From CAKZNE01 sp964485405 (GTDB lineage Bacteria; Bacteroidota; Bacteroidia; Flavobacteriales; Schleiferiaceae), in the NCBI GenBank assembly GCA_964485405.1, contig CAZAJG010000002.1:1-64000 (forward strand): a stretch of 64,000 bases of DNA. The letters are read 5' to 3'. Below the pieces are notes generated by a model, which saw nothing but the letters and a program-made list of their open reading frames with translations, did not search any database and was not told where the DNA came from. The translations under genes and the position numbers were made by a program. Numbering within the stretch: position 1 is the stretch's first letter; every line of letters begins with the position of its first letter. Positions 53,268 through 63,436 of the stretch are shown in pieces.

Positions 53268-53805
53268 TTAATTGTTGTTTTCACTTATCTCAATGGCTCC
53301 TGATTCACGAAGAAGAGAAACCAATTCATCTTTATCACCTTTCAGCTCCACCTCCATTAAGAACTTATCATCTGTAGTTCTAGGATCTGGATTTTGCGCC
53401 TTTCTACCTGGGTATATATCATTTCTAATAAAGAATGTCCATACCATTAAGTGTGCAGCAAAAAACACGGTTAACTCAAACATAATAGNNNNNNNNNNGT
53501 ACAAAAGCAGGCATGTTTTCACCCCAGTCAAAACTAGGCTTACCACCAATATTCATTGGCCAGTCTACAATCATCATCCCATAAGTGAGCGATATTGCTG
53601 TGATTAAACCCAAACAACCGTACATAAAAGCTGCAATTGCAATACGGGTTGTTTTAAGCCCCATAGCATGGTCTAAACCGTGCACCGGGAAAGGAGAATA
53701 CACTTCTTGAATGCTATACCCCTTTTCTCTAAGATCTTTAACCCCTTTCAACAAGATGTCATCGTCATCGTAAAGGGCGCTGATTATTTCGTTGTTAGTG
53801 GCCAT
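53268..53805 (-). CDS. actD: Alternative complex III subunit ActD (DUF3341), split by an N-run
   Basis: About 176 residues when read across the ten N at 53489-53498. N-terminal part: IISALYDDDDILLKGVKDLREKGY, SPFPVHGLDHAMGLKTTRIA and two helices; C-terminal part: MFELTVFFAAHLMVWTFFIRN and NPDPRTTDDKFLMEVEL, both hallmarks of DUF3341. Removing all ten N joins GTAC to CTATTATG, giving V-P-I-M-F-E-L, as expected for the family; so the gene is intact and the gap artificial. Overlaps actC by 11 bases. Confidence 0.9.
53489..53498. other. Assembly gap (ten N) inside actD
   Basis: Placeholder at a contig join. The two sides join in frame with zero missing bases (see actD). Confidence 0.95.
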
Positions 53806-55183
53806 CTTCTTTCTCGTGTAATTTTTTATAATTCTCTCCTGATGATTTCAAAATGGTTTTCAATTCCGCTTGAGCAATTACCGGGAAGGTACGTGCATAA
53901 AGCAAGAATAAAACAAAGAAGAAACCAATAGTACCTATAAAAATGCCGATGTCTACAAAAGTTGGTGAGAACATACTCCATGAAGATGGTAAGTAATCTC
54001 TATGTAGAGAAGTAACAATGATTACAAAACGCTCAAACCACATCCCTATATTCACTACAATAGAGATGAAGAAGGTAAACATGATACTTGTTCTTAGCTT
54101 TTTAAACCACATAAACTGAGGACTAAACACATTACAAGTCATCATACTCCAATACGCCCATGCGTAAGGACCAGTTGCTCTATTTAAGAAGGCATACTGT
54201 TCATATTCTACACCACTATACCAAGCAATAAACAACTCAGTTATATACGCTACACCTACAATAGATCCGGTAAGCATAATCACAATATTCATCATTTCAA
54301 TATGCTCGATGGTGATGTAGTCTTCCATCTTAAACATCTTGCGTACAATGATCAATAAGGTTTGTACCATCGCAAATCCAGAGAAAATCGCTCCAGCCAC
54401 AAAGTATGGTGGGAAGATGGTGGTGTGCCATCCCGGAATAACTGAGGTGGCAAAGTCCATAGATACAATAGTATGTACAGAAAGTACAAGAGGTGTTGCT
54501 AAACCAGCTAATACTAAGGATACCTCCTCAAATCTCTGCCAGTGTTTTGCTTTTCCACCCCATCCAAAACTTAAAATTTTATAGATGTGCTTTGTTACCG
54601 GGCGAACGGCTCTATCGCGGATCATGGCGAAATCAGGAATAAGACCTACATACCAGAATACTACCGATACAGAGAAATATGTTGAAATCGCAAATACATC
54701 CCATAAAAGGGGCGAGTTAAAGTTTACCCAAAGAGAACCAAACTGATTTGGAATTGGAAAAACGTAATACGCTTGCCAAATACGTCCCATGTGAATACCT
54801 GGGAAAAGTGCCGCTTGAATTACCGAAAAAATAGTCATGGCCTCAGCCGAACGGTTGATAGACATTCTCCATTTTTGACGGAAAAGCAAAAGTACTGCGG
54901 AAATCAACGTTCCGGCATGACCAATACCTACCCACCAAACGAAGTTGGTAATATCCCAAGCCCAATCTACTGTGTTATTCAATCCCCAAACACCAATACC
55001 TACACCAATGGTATATAGAATACATCCTATTCCCCAAAGGAAGGCAGCAAGTGAAAGCGAAAAAACAATCCACCATGATCTTGGTGCTTTTGTTTCTACA
55101 GGTCTGGCAACGTCTACCGTTATGTCGTGATAACTCTTATCACCTGTAATTAATGGAGTCCTTATCGGAGCTTCGTAATGCAT
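53795..55183 (-). CDS. actC: Alternative complex III membrane subunit ActC (NrfD/PsrC-like)
   Basis: 462 residues, about ten helices. NrfD-type quinol-binding membrane subunit. Conserved stretches: WGINNT-like VWGLNNTVDWAWDITNFVWWVGIGHAGTLIS near residue 70 (split by family convention), WRMSINRSAEAMTIFSVIQA near residue 106, PLVLSVHTIVSMDFATSVIPGWH near residue 235, and MWFERFVIIVTSLHRDYLPSSW near residue 385. It sits with the ActB iron-sulfur part at the membrane face. 23 bases after actB; its end overlaps actD. Confidence 0.95.
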   Translation of the reverse strand: MHYEAPIRTPLITGDKSYHDITVDVARPVETKAPRSWWIVFSLSLAAFLWGIGCILYTIGVGIGVWGLNNTVDWAWDITNFVWWVGIGHAGTLISAVLLLFRQKWRMSINRSAEAMTIFSVIQAALFPGIHMGRIWQAYYVFPIPNQFGSLWVNFNSPLLWDVFAISTYFSVSVVFWYVGLIPDFAMIRDRAVRPVTKHIYKILSFGWGGKAKHWQRFEEVSLVLAGLATPLVLSVHTIVSMDFATSVIPGWHTTIFPPYFVAGAIFSGFAMVQTLLIIVRKMFKMEDYITIEHIEMMNIVIMLTGSIVGVAYITELFIAWYSGVEYEQYAFLNRATGPYAWAYWSMMTCNVFSPQFMWFKKLRTSIMFTFFISIVVNIGMWFERFVIIVTSLHRDYLPSSWSMFSPTFVDIGIFIGTIGFFFVLFLLYARTFPVIAQAELKTILKSSGENYKKLHEKEDGH

Positions 55184-55206
55184 ACGTTGTGATCTTTATA
55201 ATTTTA

Positions 55207-58200
55207 TTACGCGTTGTTTCTAACCTTAGTTTGATAAAATACCGATGGCTGGGTACCTACTTCCTCTAGCAAATGATACATTCTATCATCTTCTTTCAGT
55301 TTAAATACTTCGCTCTTTTTATCGTTTACATCACCAAAAGTAATGGCTCCTGTATCACAAGCACTTTGGCAAGCTGTTTTAATCTCACCATCTTTCAACA
55401 TACGACCTTCTTTCTTCGCTTGTAATTTCCCTAACTGTGTACGTTGAACACAGAAGGAACATTTTTCCATTACCCCTCTTGTACGTACCGTAACATCTGG
55501 GTTCAACACCATTCTACCCAAATCATCATTCATGGAATAGTTGATATCAAACTTCTCATTATCGTTATACAAGAACCAGTTAAATCGTCTTACTTTATAA
55601 GGACAGTTGTTTGCACAATAACGCGTTCCGATACAACGGTTATACGTCATTTGGTTCATTCCTTCAGCACTATGTGTAGTAGCTGCTACTGGACAAACCG
55701 TTTCGCAAGGTGCATGGTTACAGTGTTGACACATTACAGGTTGGAAAACCACTTCAGGGCTTTCTCCTGCTTCTTCCATTTCAGCGAACATATCCGTTAC
55801 ACCTTTAGAACCAGGCATAATTCCTATCCCTTCGTAACCTTTCTCTTCAGCAATTTCTTCTGTCATATCACTACTGTAGTAGCGATCAATACGCAACCAG
55901 TGCATATTACGGTTCTTTCTGATCTCTTCTTTTCCTACTACAGGAACGTTATTCTCTGAGTGACAAGAAATCACACAAGCTCCGCATCCGTTACATAGGT
56001 TTAAGTCGATAGACATATTCCACATATGCCCAGTCTCATGGTCGAAATCATCCCAAAGATTGGTTTCATCCGTGCTCAATGGACCTTTGAACGTTTCGAA
56101 CATGGTAGGTTGGTTCCAACCTTTTCCATTTTCAGCAACCGCAGGTTCATTCAAATAGGTATCCAGAGAAATCTCATTTACAATCTTTCTTCCCATCATG
56201 GTGTGAGCCAACTGGAAGCTTGCAAACTCATGCTCGCCTTCTGCCTTTTCAATATCAATAGAAGCTGAATGCGATCCATTCATGATCATGAATGCATTTT
56301 TTCCTAAATCGTCAGAAACCTTACCCGAACCTTTTCTACCGTAACCTACAGCTAAACCGATGGTTCCCGGTGTTTGACCTGGCTGGATCAATACAGGTAC
56401 GTTCGTTAAAGAATTTCCATTTGCTTTTATATTCACCATGCTACCGTTTAAGGCACCATTGGCTAAATTTCTGTTCTCTAGCTCTAATTTTTTAGCATCA
56501 ACCGCTGAAACCGTAATGTAGTTATCCCAAGAAAGACGGGTAATTGGATCTGGTAATTCTTGAAGCCAAGGGTTATTGGCTAAGCTACCGGTTCCTACCG
56601 CTGTTTTTTGGTAAAACATTACTTCCATACCACCAGACTTCATTTTAGAAATTCTGGTTGCTGCATCATTCAAAGAAGTATTTTCTTCTACCTCTCCTTC
56701 CTCAACACTTATTTCTTCTACTTCAAGCGCTTCCATTGCAGTATGGAATACTCCATCATGAAGTGTTTTATCCCAGCTTGCTCCATTTAAAATAGAAGCT
56801 GACCAGTTGTTCATCAAGTAAGACTTGTAGGACGCACTGCTTCCCATCCACTTCAACAAACACTCCTCGGTTTGACGTGTACTGAACAATGGGCTAATTA
56901 CGGGCTGTTGAAGACTGTAATGCCCATCAACTGGCATCGCATCACCCCAGCTTTCCAAGTAGTTACTCTTTGCGCAAGCATACTTAGAGGCCGCTGTAGT
57001 TTCATCGTTCTTTTCTGAAAAAGAAACAGTTAAGCCTACTTTCTTCATTCCTGCTTCAAACTTACCATCATTGGCTAAGCGGTAAACAGGATTAATATTA
57101 TCCATAAACAAAGCACCCACTTTACCGCCATTCATATCGGCAATAAGCTGGTTCATTGCTTTATCATTTCCTTGACGGAAATAAGCTCTCTTACTAAAAT
57201 CTATAGTAGAACCATTGTTGCCTAACATATTGTTGATGGCAATTACAATGGATTCAATATCTGCGTTGTTTGAACCTGAAACGATCAAAGCATTTGATCC
57301 GGCTTTCAGTAATTCTTTAGCGGCTGCTTTAATTTGAGCATTTCCTTTAGCTCCAGGTAAAGATGATCCACCTTTAGCCGCAGCAATCTCATTGTGCAAC
57401 GCGATGATCGCACCACCCATTTCTGAAGGCTTCATTCTGTGGCGCTTGTCTGCATTACTACCTGTAAGGCTCATATTGCTTTCAAACTGAATATGTCTAG
57501 ACATATTCTTACCTGGCTTTCTGCGGGTAGCGTAATCTCCACTCACACTTTGACCAATCCAATCTCCTAAGAAATCAGCATCAAAACTTACAATTACATC
57601 TGCCTTTTTAAAGTCATATATGGGCAAAGCTCTTTTCCCAGTTGCAGCAGCAACAGCGTCTAGCTTGCCAGAGTAAGAGAACATATCAAAGCTATAGTGC
57701 TTGAATGTTTCATACTTAGCGCTCCACTCTCCTACCAACTTTTTCATGGTGGGGCTTAAAACAGAAGAGGTAAGAAGTACAATTTCCTTTCCACTAGCAA
57801 CTGCTTTTGCCAAATCTTTAGACACTCCTGAATCAACAGAAGTCCAATCGGATACCTCACCATTGATCATAGGCTTTTGCAAGCGAGTAGCATCGTATAA
57901 GTTTAATACCGATGCATGAATTCTTGCATTTGCACCAGCGTTGTAAGCTGCCATATTATTATTAACAGCAGTCAATGAAGATTTTATTTCCTTTTTAATG
58001 ACTCCCATTGCTGAATTCTTACGACCTTCTCTAAGTAATTTTTCTTGTGGAGTTTCTCCTCCTTGAGGTGGTCTTACATTATCAAGATNNNNNNNNNNTG
58101 ATAGGACGACCTTCTCTAGTCTTTACCAAAATAGAAGCATAATCACTACCATCAAAATATGTAGATGCGTAATAATTTGCAATCCCAGGGATCAACTCTT

Positions 58201-58450
58201 CTGGAGCTACTACATAAGGAATCGATTCTACTACAGGAGCTTCACATGCAGCAAGTGTAGCTGCAGCAGTGGAGAATCCCATATACTTTAAGAAGTCTCT
58301 TCTGCTTGTATTAGAACTCTCTAGTTTTTCATCCCCTAGAAACTCTTGATTGGAAACATCAGAAGCAAACTCATTTTCTTTGAGGTTTTGAACCTCTTCA
58401 GTATTCGCTAGCTCTGCGATTCCTTTCCAGTATTTTTTAGTTTCTGCCAT
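55207..58450 (-). CDS. actB: Alternative complex III subunit ActB, split by an N-run
   Basis: About 1075 residues across the ten N at 58089-58098. The N-terminus has a Tat signal, SRRDFLKYMGFSTAAATLAAC near residue 50, so it is exported folded. Then a molybdopterin-oxidoreductase-like domain (cofactor site degenerate in the family), followed from ~residue 750 by a four-cluster iron-sulfur domain: NLCNGCGACVISCHSENN, CQHCNHAPCETVCPVAAT, CIGTRYCANNCPYKVRRFNW, and CSFCVQRTQ with TACQSACDTGAI. This B1-B2 fusion is usual for ActB. Around the gap, about 45 residues (PPQGGETPQEKLLREGRKN onwards) follow GRPI where KIEGN is expected. Confidence 0.92.
58089..58098. other. Assembly gap (ten N) inside actB
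   Basis: Placeholder at a contig join. The frame requires a true gap length that is a multiple of three; ten N cannot be the real length. Confidence 0.95.
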
Positions 58451-58480
58451 TATTGTAAGGAAAGATTATTCAAAAAAATA

Positions 58481-59725
58481 TTAATAGTGACACTTACCAC
58501 ATTCCAATCCACCGATCATCTCAACCGTGATCTCTGCATCTGCACCATACTTCTCTTTAAGTTTTTCGTGCATCTCTGTGTAGTAGGCATTTGATTCAAC
58601 TTTCACCTCAGTTTCTCTGTGACAGTTGATACACCAACCCATTGTTAATGGAGAGTACTGATATACTTCTTCCATTTCTTCGATCGGTCCGTGACAAGTT
58701 TGACACTCAATCTCTCCAGCCGTTACGTGCTGAGAGTGATTAAAATATGCCAAATCTGGTAAGTTATGGATACGCACCCATTTGATAGGCTTCTCTTCGT
58801 ATCCTTCTATGTACTGTTTCTTTTCGTTATCCCAACCTACTGCTGCATAAATCTTAGCAATCTCCTCTTCACCGTAGTTTGGTCCTTCTGCAATATTCAT
58901 ATGGCAGTTCAAACAAACCGATGCAGATGGAATATTAGAGTGCTTCCCTTTACGAGCTCCGTAGTGGCAATAGTTGCAATCAATCTGATTCTCACCCGCG
59001 TGAAGCTTGTGCGAAAATTTGATCGGCTGCTCAGGTTGGTACTCTTGTGACACATTCACACTCATTAGGAGTAAGTAAACTTGTTGTAAGAATACAACTG
59101 CAATGAGTATCGTTAAAAGAGTTGTGATTTTAGGATTTTTAAGTGCTGCACGAGTGATTACGTTAGCATCTTCAACAATAGAAGAAGTTGGATCCCCCTT
59201 AACCTGCTTTAAAGTATTCTTAACACGAACGAGTAAGAAGACTAGAACCAAAAGAATGGTTCCTAATATCAAAAGTGTAGTTGTATTGTCACCTTCTTCT
59301 GACACTACCGAAACATCACCTCCACCGGTTTCGTCTTTAGGTACAGGTTTTCCTCCTTCAATCGTATAAACCAAGATATCGTCAATATCCTGATCGGATA
59401 GAGCTGGGAAAGCGGTCATGATAGAACCGTTGTATTCTTCAAAGACTGCAATAGCGTCTTTGTCTCCACTTTCTCTTAGTTCTTGATTGTTTCGGATCCA
59501 CTTTTGGAGCCATTCACGCGTTCTCCTTTCGGTAACATCGCCTAAAGCAGGACCAATTAGTCGTTTGTCCAGTTTATGACAAGAGGCGCAATTTGCGTTA
59601 AAAAGGGTCTTTCCGTTGACCGCATCACCTGTATATTCGTCTTGCGCAGACGTCAACAAAGGGCTCATTGCTAATAAGATAGCAAATAAAAACTGCGGAA
59701 TTCGTTCGGTTAAACGGTTTTTCAT
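58481..59725 (-). CDS. actA: Alternative complex III multiheme cytochrome ActA
   Basis: 414 residues from the ATG at 59725 (another ATG at 59737 is possible). Signal peptide ends near LTSAQ. A monoheme cytochrome c domain comes first (NCASCHKLD near residue 44, with Met in IMTAFPALSDQDI), then one membrane helix near residue 150 and another near residue 195, then a pentaheme region: CNYCHYG, CLNCHMN, CQTCHG, CINCHRE and the C-terminal CGKCHY. Six CxxCH sites in all, typical of Bacteroidota ActA. First gene of the respiratory operon; a -7 box lies 41 bases upstream. Confidence 0.95.
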   Translation of the reverse strand: MKNRLTERIPQFLFAILLAMSPLLTSAQDEYTGDAVNGKTLFNANCASCHKLDKRLIGPALGDVTERRTREWLQKWIRNNQELRESGDKDAIAVFEEYNGSIMTAFPALSDQDIDDILVYTIEGGKPVPKDETGGGDVSVVSEEGDNTTTLLILGTILLVLVFLLVRVKNTLKQVKGDPTSSIVEDANVITRAALKNPKITTLLTILIAVVFLQQVYLLLMSVNVSQEYQPEQPIKFSHKLHAGENQIDCNYCHYGARKGKHSNIPSASVCLNCHMNIAEGPNYGEEEIAKIYAAVGWDNEKKQYIEGYEEKPIKWVRIHNLPDLAYFNHSQHVTAGEIECQTCHGPIEEMEEVYQYSPLTMGWCINCHRETEVKVESNAYYTEMHEKLKEKYGADAEITVEMIGGLECGKCHY

Positions 59726-59766
59726 TGTGTATACCATATAAATATAGCCGGTCGTTCTTCGAGCCG

Positions 59767-59774
59767 CAAATTTA
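59767..59774 (-). promoter_or_regulatory. -7 promoter box of the act-cta operon
   Basis: Minus strand TAAATTTG matches TAnnTTTG, 41 bases before the ATG at 59725. No clear -33. Confidence 0.45.
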
Positions 59775-59829
59775 AGACTTAAAGCTTTTTAACGAAGGCT
59801 GTGCTGGAATCCGCAACAATTTAAAAACA

Positions 59830-59847
59830 TTCTAAATAATTTTAGAA
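59830..59847. promoter_or_regulatory. Perfect dyad between the act operon and the SPOR gene
   Basis: TTCTAAATAATTTTAGAA: two 7-base arms with a 4-base centre, about 27 bases before the SPOR-gene -7 box. It could be an operator; no regulator is known. Confidence 0.3.
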
Positions 59848-59874
59848 CCTATATTCAGGTTTATATGGTTGACT

Positions 59875-59882
59875 TACCTTTG
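59875..59882 (+). promoter_or_regulatory. -7 promoter box of the SPOR gene
   Basis: TACCTTTG matches TAnnTTTG, 19 bases before the ATG at 59902. Confidence 0.5.
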
Positions 59883-59901
59883 TTTAGAAATTAAACTTAA
59901 A

Positions 59902-60342
59902 ATGAAAAACCCAAAATATTTTTTTTTTATCCTGCTTTTTTCTGTTTTTTCGATCTCCTCGATTGCTCAAGAAGCAGATAGTGCATCATCAAACCGTCTT
60001 ATCCTAGTTGAACAGGAAGGTATCCAAGACCTTTTATCCCTTTATCAAGAGGAAAATGAAGTTCGTGGAGGAATTGAAGGTTACCGAGTACAAGTGTTTA
60101 ATGGCAGAAAAGATCCTTGTATGCAAAAGCGGATGCAGTTTATAAAAAACCACCCTGACGAGAGTGTAGAGATCTTGTATGAAGCACCTGAATACAGAGT
60201 TCAAGTGGGCAATTTCAGAACTCAACTGGAAGCCGAGAAATACCTCAACGAAATTCTTGAAGAATTCAGCGGAAGCTTTGTGGTAAAAACCATTATCAAA
60301 CTTCCTCGTTTGCACCAGCTTAAAGAGCAGCCACAAGAATAA
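59902..60342 (+). CDS. Exported SPOR-domain protein
   Basis: 146 residues from the ATG at 59902. Signal peptide ends near SSIAQ (residue 23). The C-terminal ~85 residues form a SPOR fold: EGYRVQVFNGRKDPCMQKRMQF and PEYRVQVGNFRTQLEAEKYLNEIL, the two half-repeats. SPOR domains bind denuded septal peptidoglycan, so a periplasmic cell-wall or division role is likely. It stands alone, divergent from actA, and ends at a shared terminator with infB. Confidence 0.88.
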   Translation: MKNPKYFFFILLFSVFSISSIAQEADSASSNRLILVEQEGIQDLLSLYQEENEVRGGIEGYRVQVFNGRKDPCMQKRMQFIKNHPDESVEILYEAPEYRVQVGNFRTQLEAEKYLNEILEEFSGSFVVKTIIKLPRLHQLKEQPQE

Positions 60343-60376
60343 ACCATTCGTTCATTTATTCTTAAACTCACAAAAC

Positions 60377-60407
60377 AAAAAAGCCGACTCAATGAGTCGG
60401 CTTTTTT
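60377..60407. terminator. Bidirectional terminator between the SPOR gene and infB
   Basis: AAAAAAGCCGACTC (60377-60390) pairs perfectly with GAGTCGGCTTTTTT (60394-60407), with T-runs on both strands. Confidence 0.9.
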
Positions 60408-60432
60408 GTTTTATATATTCTTCTTCTAGAAG

Positions 60433-63421
60433 TTATTTCAAAGTCTTCTTCACTTCTACCTCTTCAAATCCTTCAACGATGTCACCTACTTTGATATCGT
60501 TGAAATTCTTGATGTTCAAACCACATTCGTAGCCTTTGTTTACTTCTTTCACATCGTCTTTGAAACGTTTCAGAGATCCAAGTTCACCCGTGTACACAAC
60601 CACACCATCACGTATGATACGTATTTTGGTATTTCTTTTCACTGTTCCATCCAGCACATAACAACCTGCTATGGTTCCAACTTTAGAAATCTTGAATGTC
60701 TCTCTAATTTCAATGTTACAAACAATCTCCTCTTTTACATCCGGAGAAAGCATGCCTTCCATTGCATCTTTGATTTCATTAATAGCATCATAGATGATAG
60801 AGTATAGACGAATATCTACATTTTCTTTTTCAGCAATTTTGCGTGCATTTCCAGATGGACGCACTTGGAAACCAACAATAATGGCATCTGAAGCTGCTGC
60901 TAAGAGAATATCTGATTCACTAATCTGACCTACAGCCTTGTGAATGATATTAACTTGAATCTCCTCAGTAGAAAGCTTTTGTAGAGAGTCAGACAACGCT
61001 TCAATAGAACCGTCCACATCCCCTTTTACAATAATGTTCAACTCTTGGAAATCTCCAATTGCCAAACGTCTTCCAATTTCTTCCAGAGTAAGGTTCTTCT
61101 GGCTACGTGCACTCTGTTCGCGCTGAAGTTGTGTACGCTTGGAAGCAATGGATTTTGCATCTTTTTCATCGTCCATTACCACAAAGGTATCTCCAGCTTG
61201 CGGTGCTCCATCTAAACCCAATATACTTACAGGTTGAGCCGGTCCAGCTTCTTGAACTCTTTGTCCTCGCTCATCCATCATGGCTCTTACTTTACCACTG
61301 TATTGACCGGCTAGTACATAATCCCCAATTTTAAGGGTTCCGTTTTGGATCAAAATAGTAGTTACATATCCACGACCTTTATCTAAGGAGGCTTCAACTA
61401 TTGTACCGTTTGAGTTACGATTTGGATTCGCTTTTAATTCGAGCAGTTCTGCTTCTAACAATACTTTCTCTAAAAGCTCATTCACACCCATTCCTGTTTT
61501 AGCAGAGATATCATGAGATTGAATTTTACCACCCCAATCTTCTACTAAAAGGTTCATCTGAGCCAGAGACTCTTTAATTTTATCTGGATTAGCTGCTTCT
61601 CGGTCTACCTTATTGATGGCAAACACAATTGGTACTTGTGCTGCTTGAGCATGACTAATCGCTTCTTTCGTTTGAGGCATTACGTCATCATCTGCTGCGA
61701 TAACAATAATCGCAATATCCGTAACCTTAGCACCTCTAGCACGCATCGCGGTAAACGCTTCGTGACCTGGTGTATCTAGGAAGGTCATGTGTTGACCTGT
61801 TTCAAGCTCTACAGAGTAGGCTCCAATATGTTGTGTAATACCACCAGACTCACCGGCAATTACATTTGCTTTTCTTACGTAATCCAGTAAGGATGTTTTA
61901 CCGTGGTCAACGTGCCCCATAACTGTAACAATAGGAGCTCTATCTTCTAGATCCTCTTCAGAATCTTCGATAACCTCCATAGCATCTGTTACATCGGCAC
62001 TCACAAACTCAACGGAGAAACCGAATTCTTCCGCTACAATATTGAGTGTTTCTCCATCTAGTCTTTGGTTCATGGTTACCATCATACCTAAAGACATACA
62101 GGCAGAAATAATATCTGCTANNNNNNNNNNCTGTAACACACATCATGTTAGCCAATTCGCTAACCGTTACAAATTCTGTAACCTTGATGGTTTTGGTCTC
62201 CTCTTCTTGACGCAGTTCATCAAGAGCAACTTGCTCTTTTCTCTCTTGCCTCTTTTCTCTTCTAAGCTTAGATCCTTTAGACTTTTTACCGCCTCCAGTA
62301 AGCTTCTCAAGCGTTTCTTTAATCTGCTTCTGGATTTCTTCTGGTGTAAGCTCTCTTTTAGGCTCTACCTTACGGCCACGACCTTTTCCACCTCCACGTT
62401 GATTTCCACCACCGCGATTTTGGTTATTGGGCCTATTGCCTGCTCCACCTGTATTAGTAGTTGAATCGCCTGGTTTAACAATTCGTTTACGTTGTCTTTT
62501 CTTTCCGGGAGTGCCTTTATTATCTGCGCTACTGGCTACCTTTTTCTTTTTCGGTCTTTCAAATTTACTTAGGTCAACCTTCTCGCCAGTGAACTTAGGA
62601 CCAGAAAGCTTTTGAAATTTGGTTTCAATTTTTCCTTCTTGATCTTCTGATTCCTTGTTTCCTTCATTCTCTTGCTCCGGCTTTTCTTCAACAGGGGCTG
62701 CCGCTTCGACTTTTACTTCCGGAGTTTTTTCCTCTGCTTTCTTTTCTTCCTTAACCTCAACAATAGGCTCTTCTTTTGGCTCATCTACGGCAACAACCTC
62801 TTCCTCTTTTTGAGGAGCTGCTTTTACCTCTTCAGCCTCAGGCTTCACCTCAGGAGCTTTTTCTTCTTTTTTCTCTTCTTTAACCTCCTTGACCTCCGCC
62901 TCAACAGGCTTTGGTGTCTCTTCCTCTACCTTCACCTCTGGTTCAGGAACAGTTTCTTCCACTGAAGCAACAGGCTCAACAATAACCTCTTCCTCTTTTG
63001 GAGGTGTGGGTATTGGCTCTTCTTTCTTTTCTTCAGCAACAACTTCTTCGGGCTCAGGCTCAGGTGCCTTTTTATCCAAATCAATTTTACCTACAGTTTT
63101 TGGTCCAGAAAGTGTTGCTTTTCCCTTAATCACACTTGATTCGGGAGAAACTTCAGGAGCTTCATCTACCACTTCTTCTTTTTCAGCGCGCAGCGCTTCC
63201 TTCTCCTCTTTTTTCTGAAGACTAACTTTTTCCGAGGCTTCTTTTCTTGCTTTGTCTGGAGCAAACTTCTCCAGGGCCAGTTGTATATACTCCTCGCTAA
63301 TTTTTGTGGTAGGTCTCATTTTTTCAGAGATCCCCTGATCTTCTAAAAAGTCCATAACGGTACTAACACCGGTATTGCACTCTTTCGCCAATTGACTAAG
63401 TCTTAAAGACTTTTCTGCCAT
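60433..63421 (-). CDS. infB: Translation initiation factor IF-2, split by an N-run
   Basis: About 992 residues across the ten N at 62121-62130. Places initiator tRNA on the 30S subunit with GTP. Order: N-terminal IF2_N domain (LRLSQLAKECNTGVSTVMDF), a long Lys/Glu/Pro/Val-rich linker (~residues 60-330), a Gly/Arg-rich patch (GGGNQRGGGKGRGRK), a second IF2_N at the gap, then the G domain with GHVDHGKTSLLD, DTPGHEAFTAM and NKVD, and domains II-IV. Removing all ten N gives V-T-V-A-D-I-I-S-A-C-M across the join, as expected. The start lies 15 bases after nusA. Confidence 0.95.
62121..62130. other. Assembly gap (ten N) inside infB
   Basis: Placeholder at a contig join; the two sides join in frame with no bases missing (see infB). 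Confidence 0.95.
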
Positions 63422-63436
63422 AAAATTTGGTTTCCT

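Noticed and set aside
53268..53805. actD as a frameshifted pseudogene
   Set aside because: The break is the ten-N spacer; deleting it restores a continuous DUF3341 frame.
62650..63230. Highly repetitive Lys/Glu/Pro/Val stretch as a repeat element
   Set aside because: It is the normal low-complexity linker between the N-terminal domains of IF-2; long + strand ORFs there are shadows of it.
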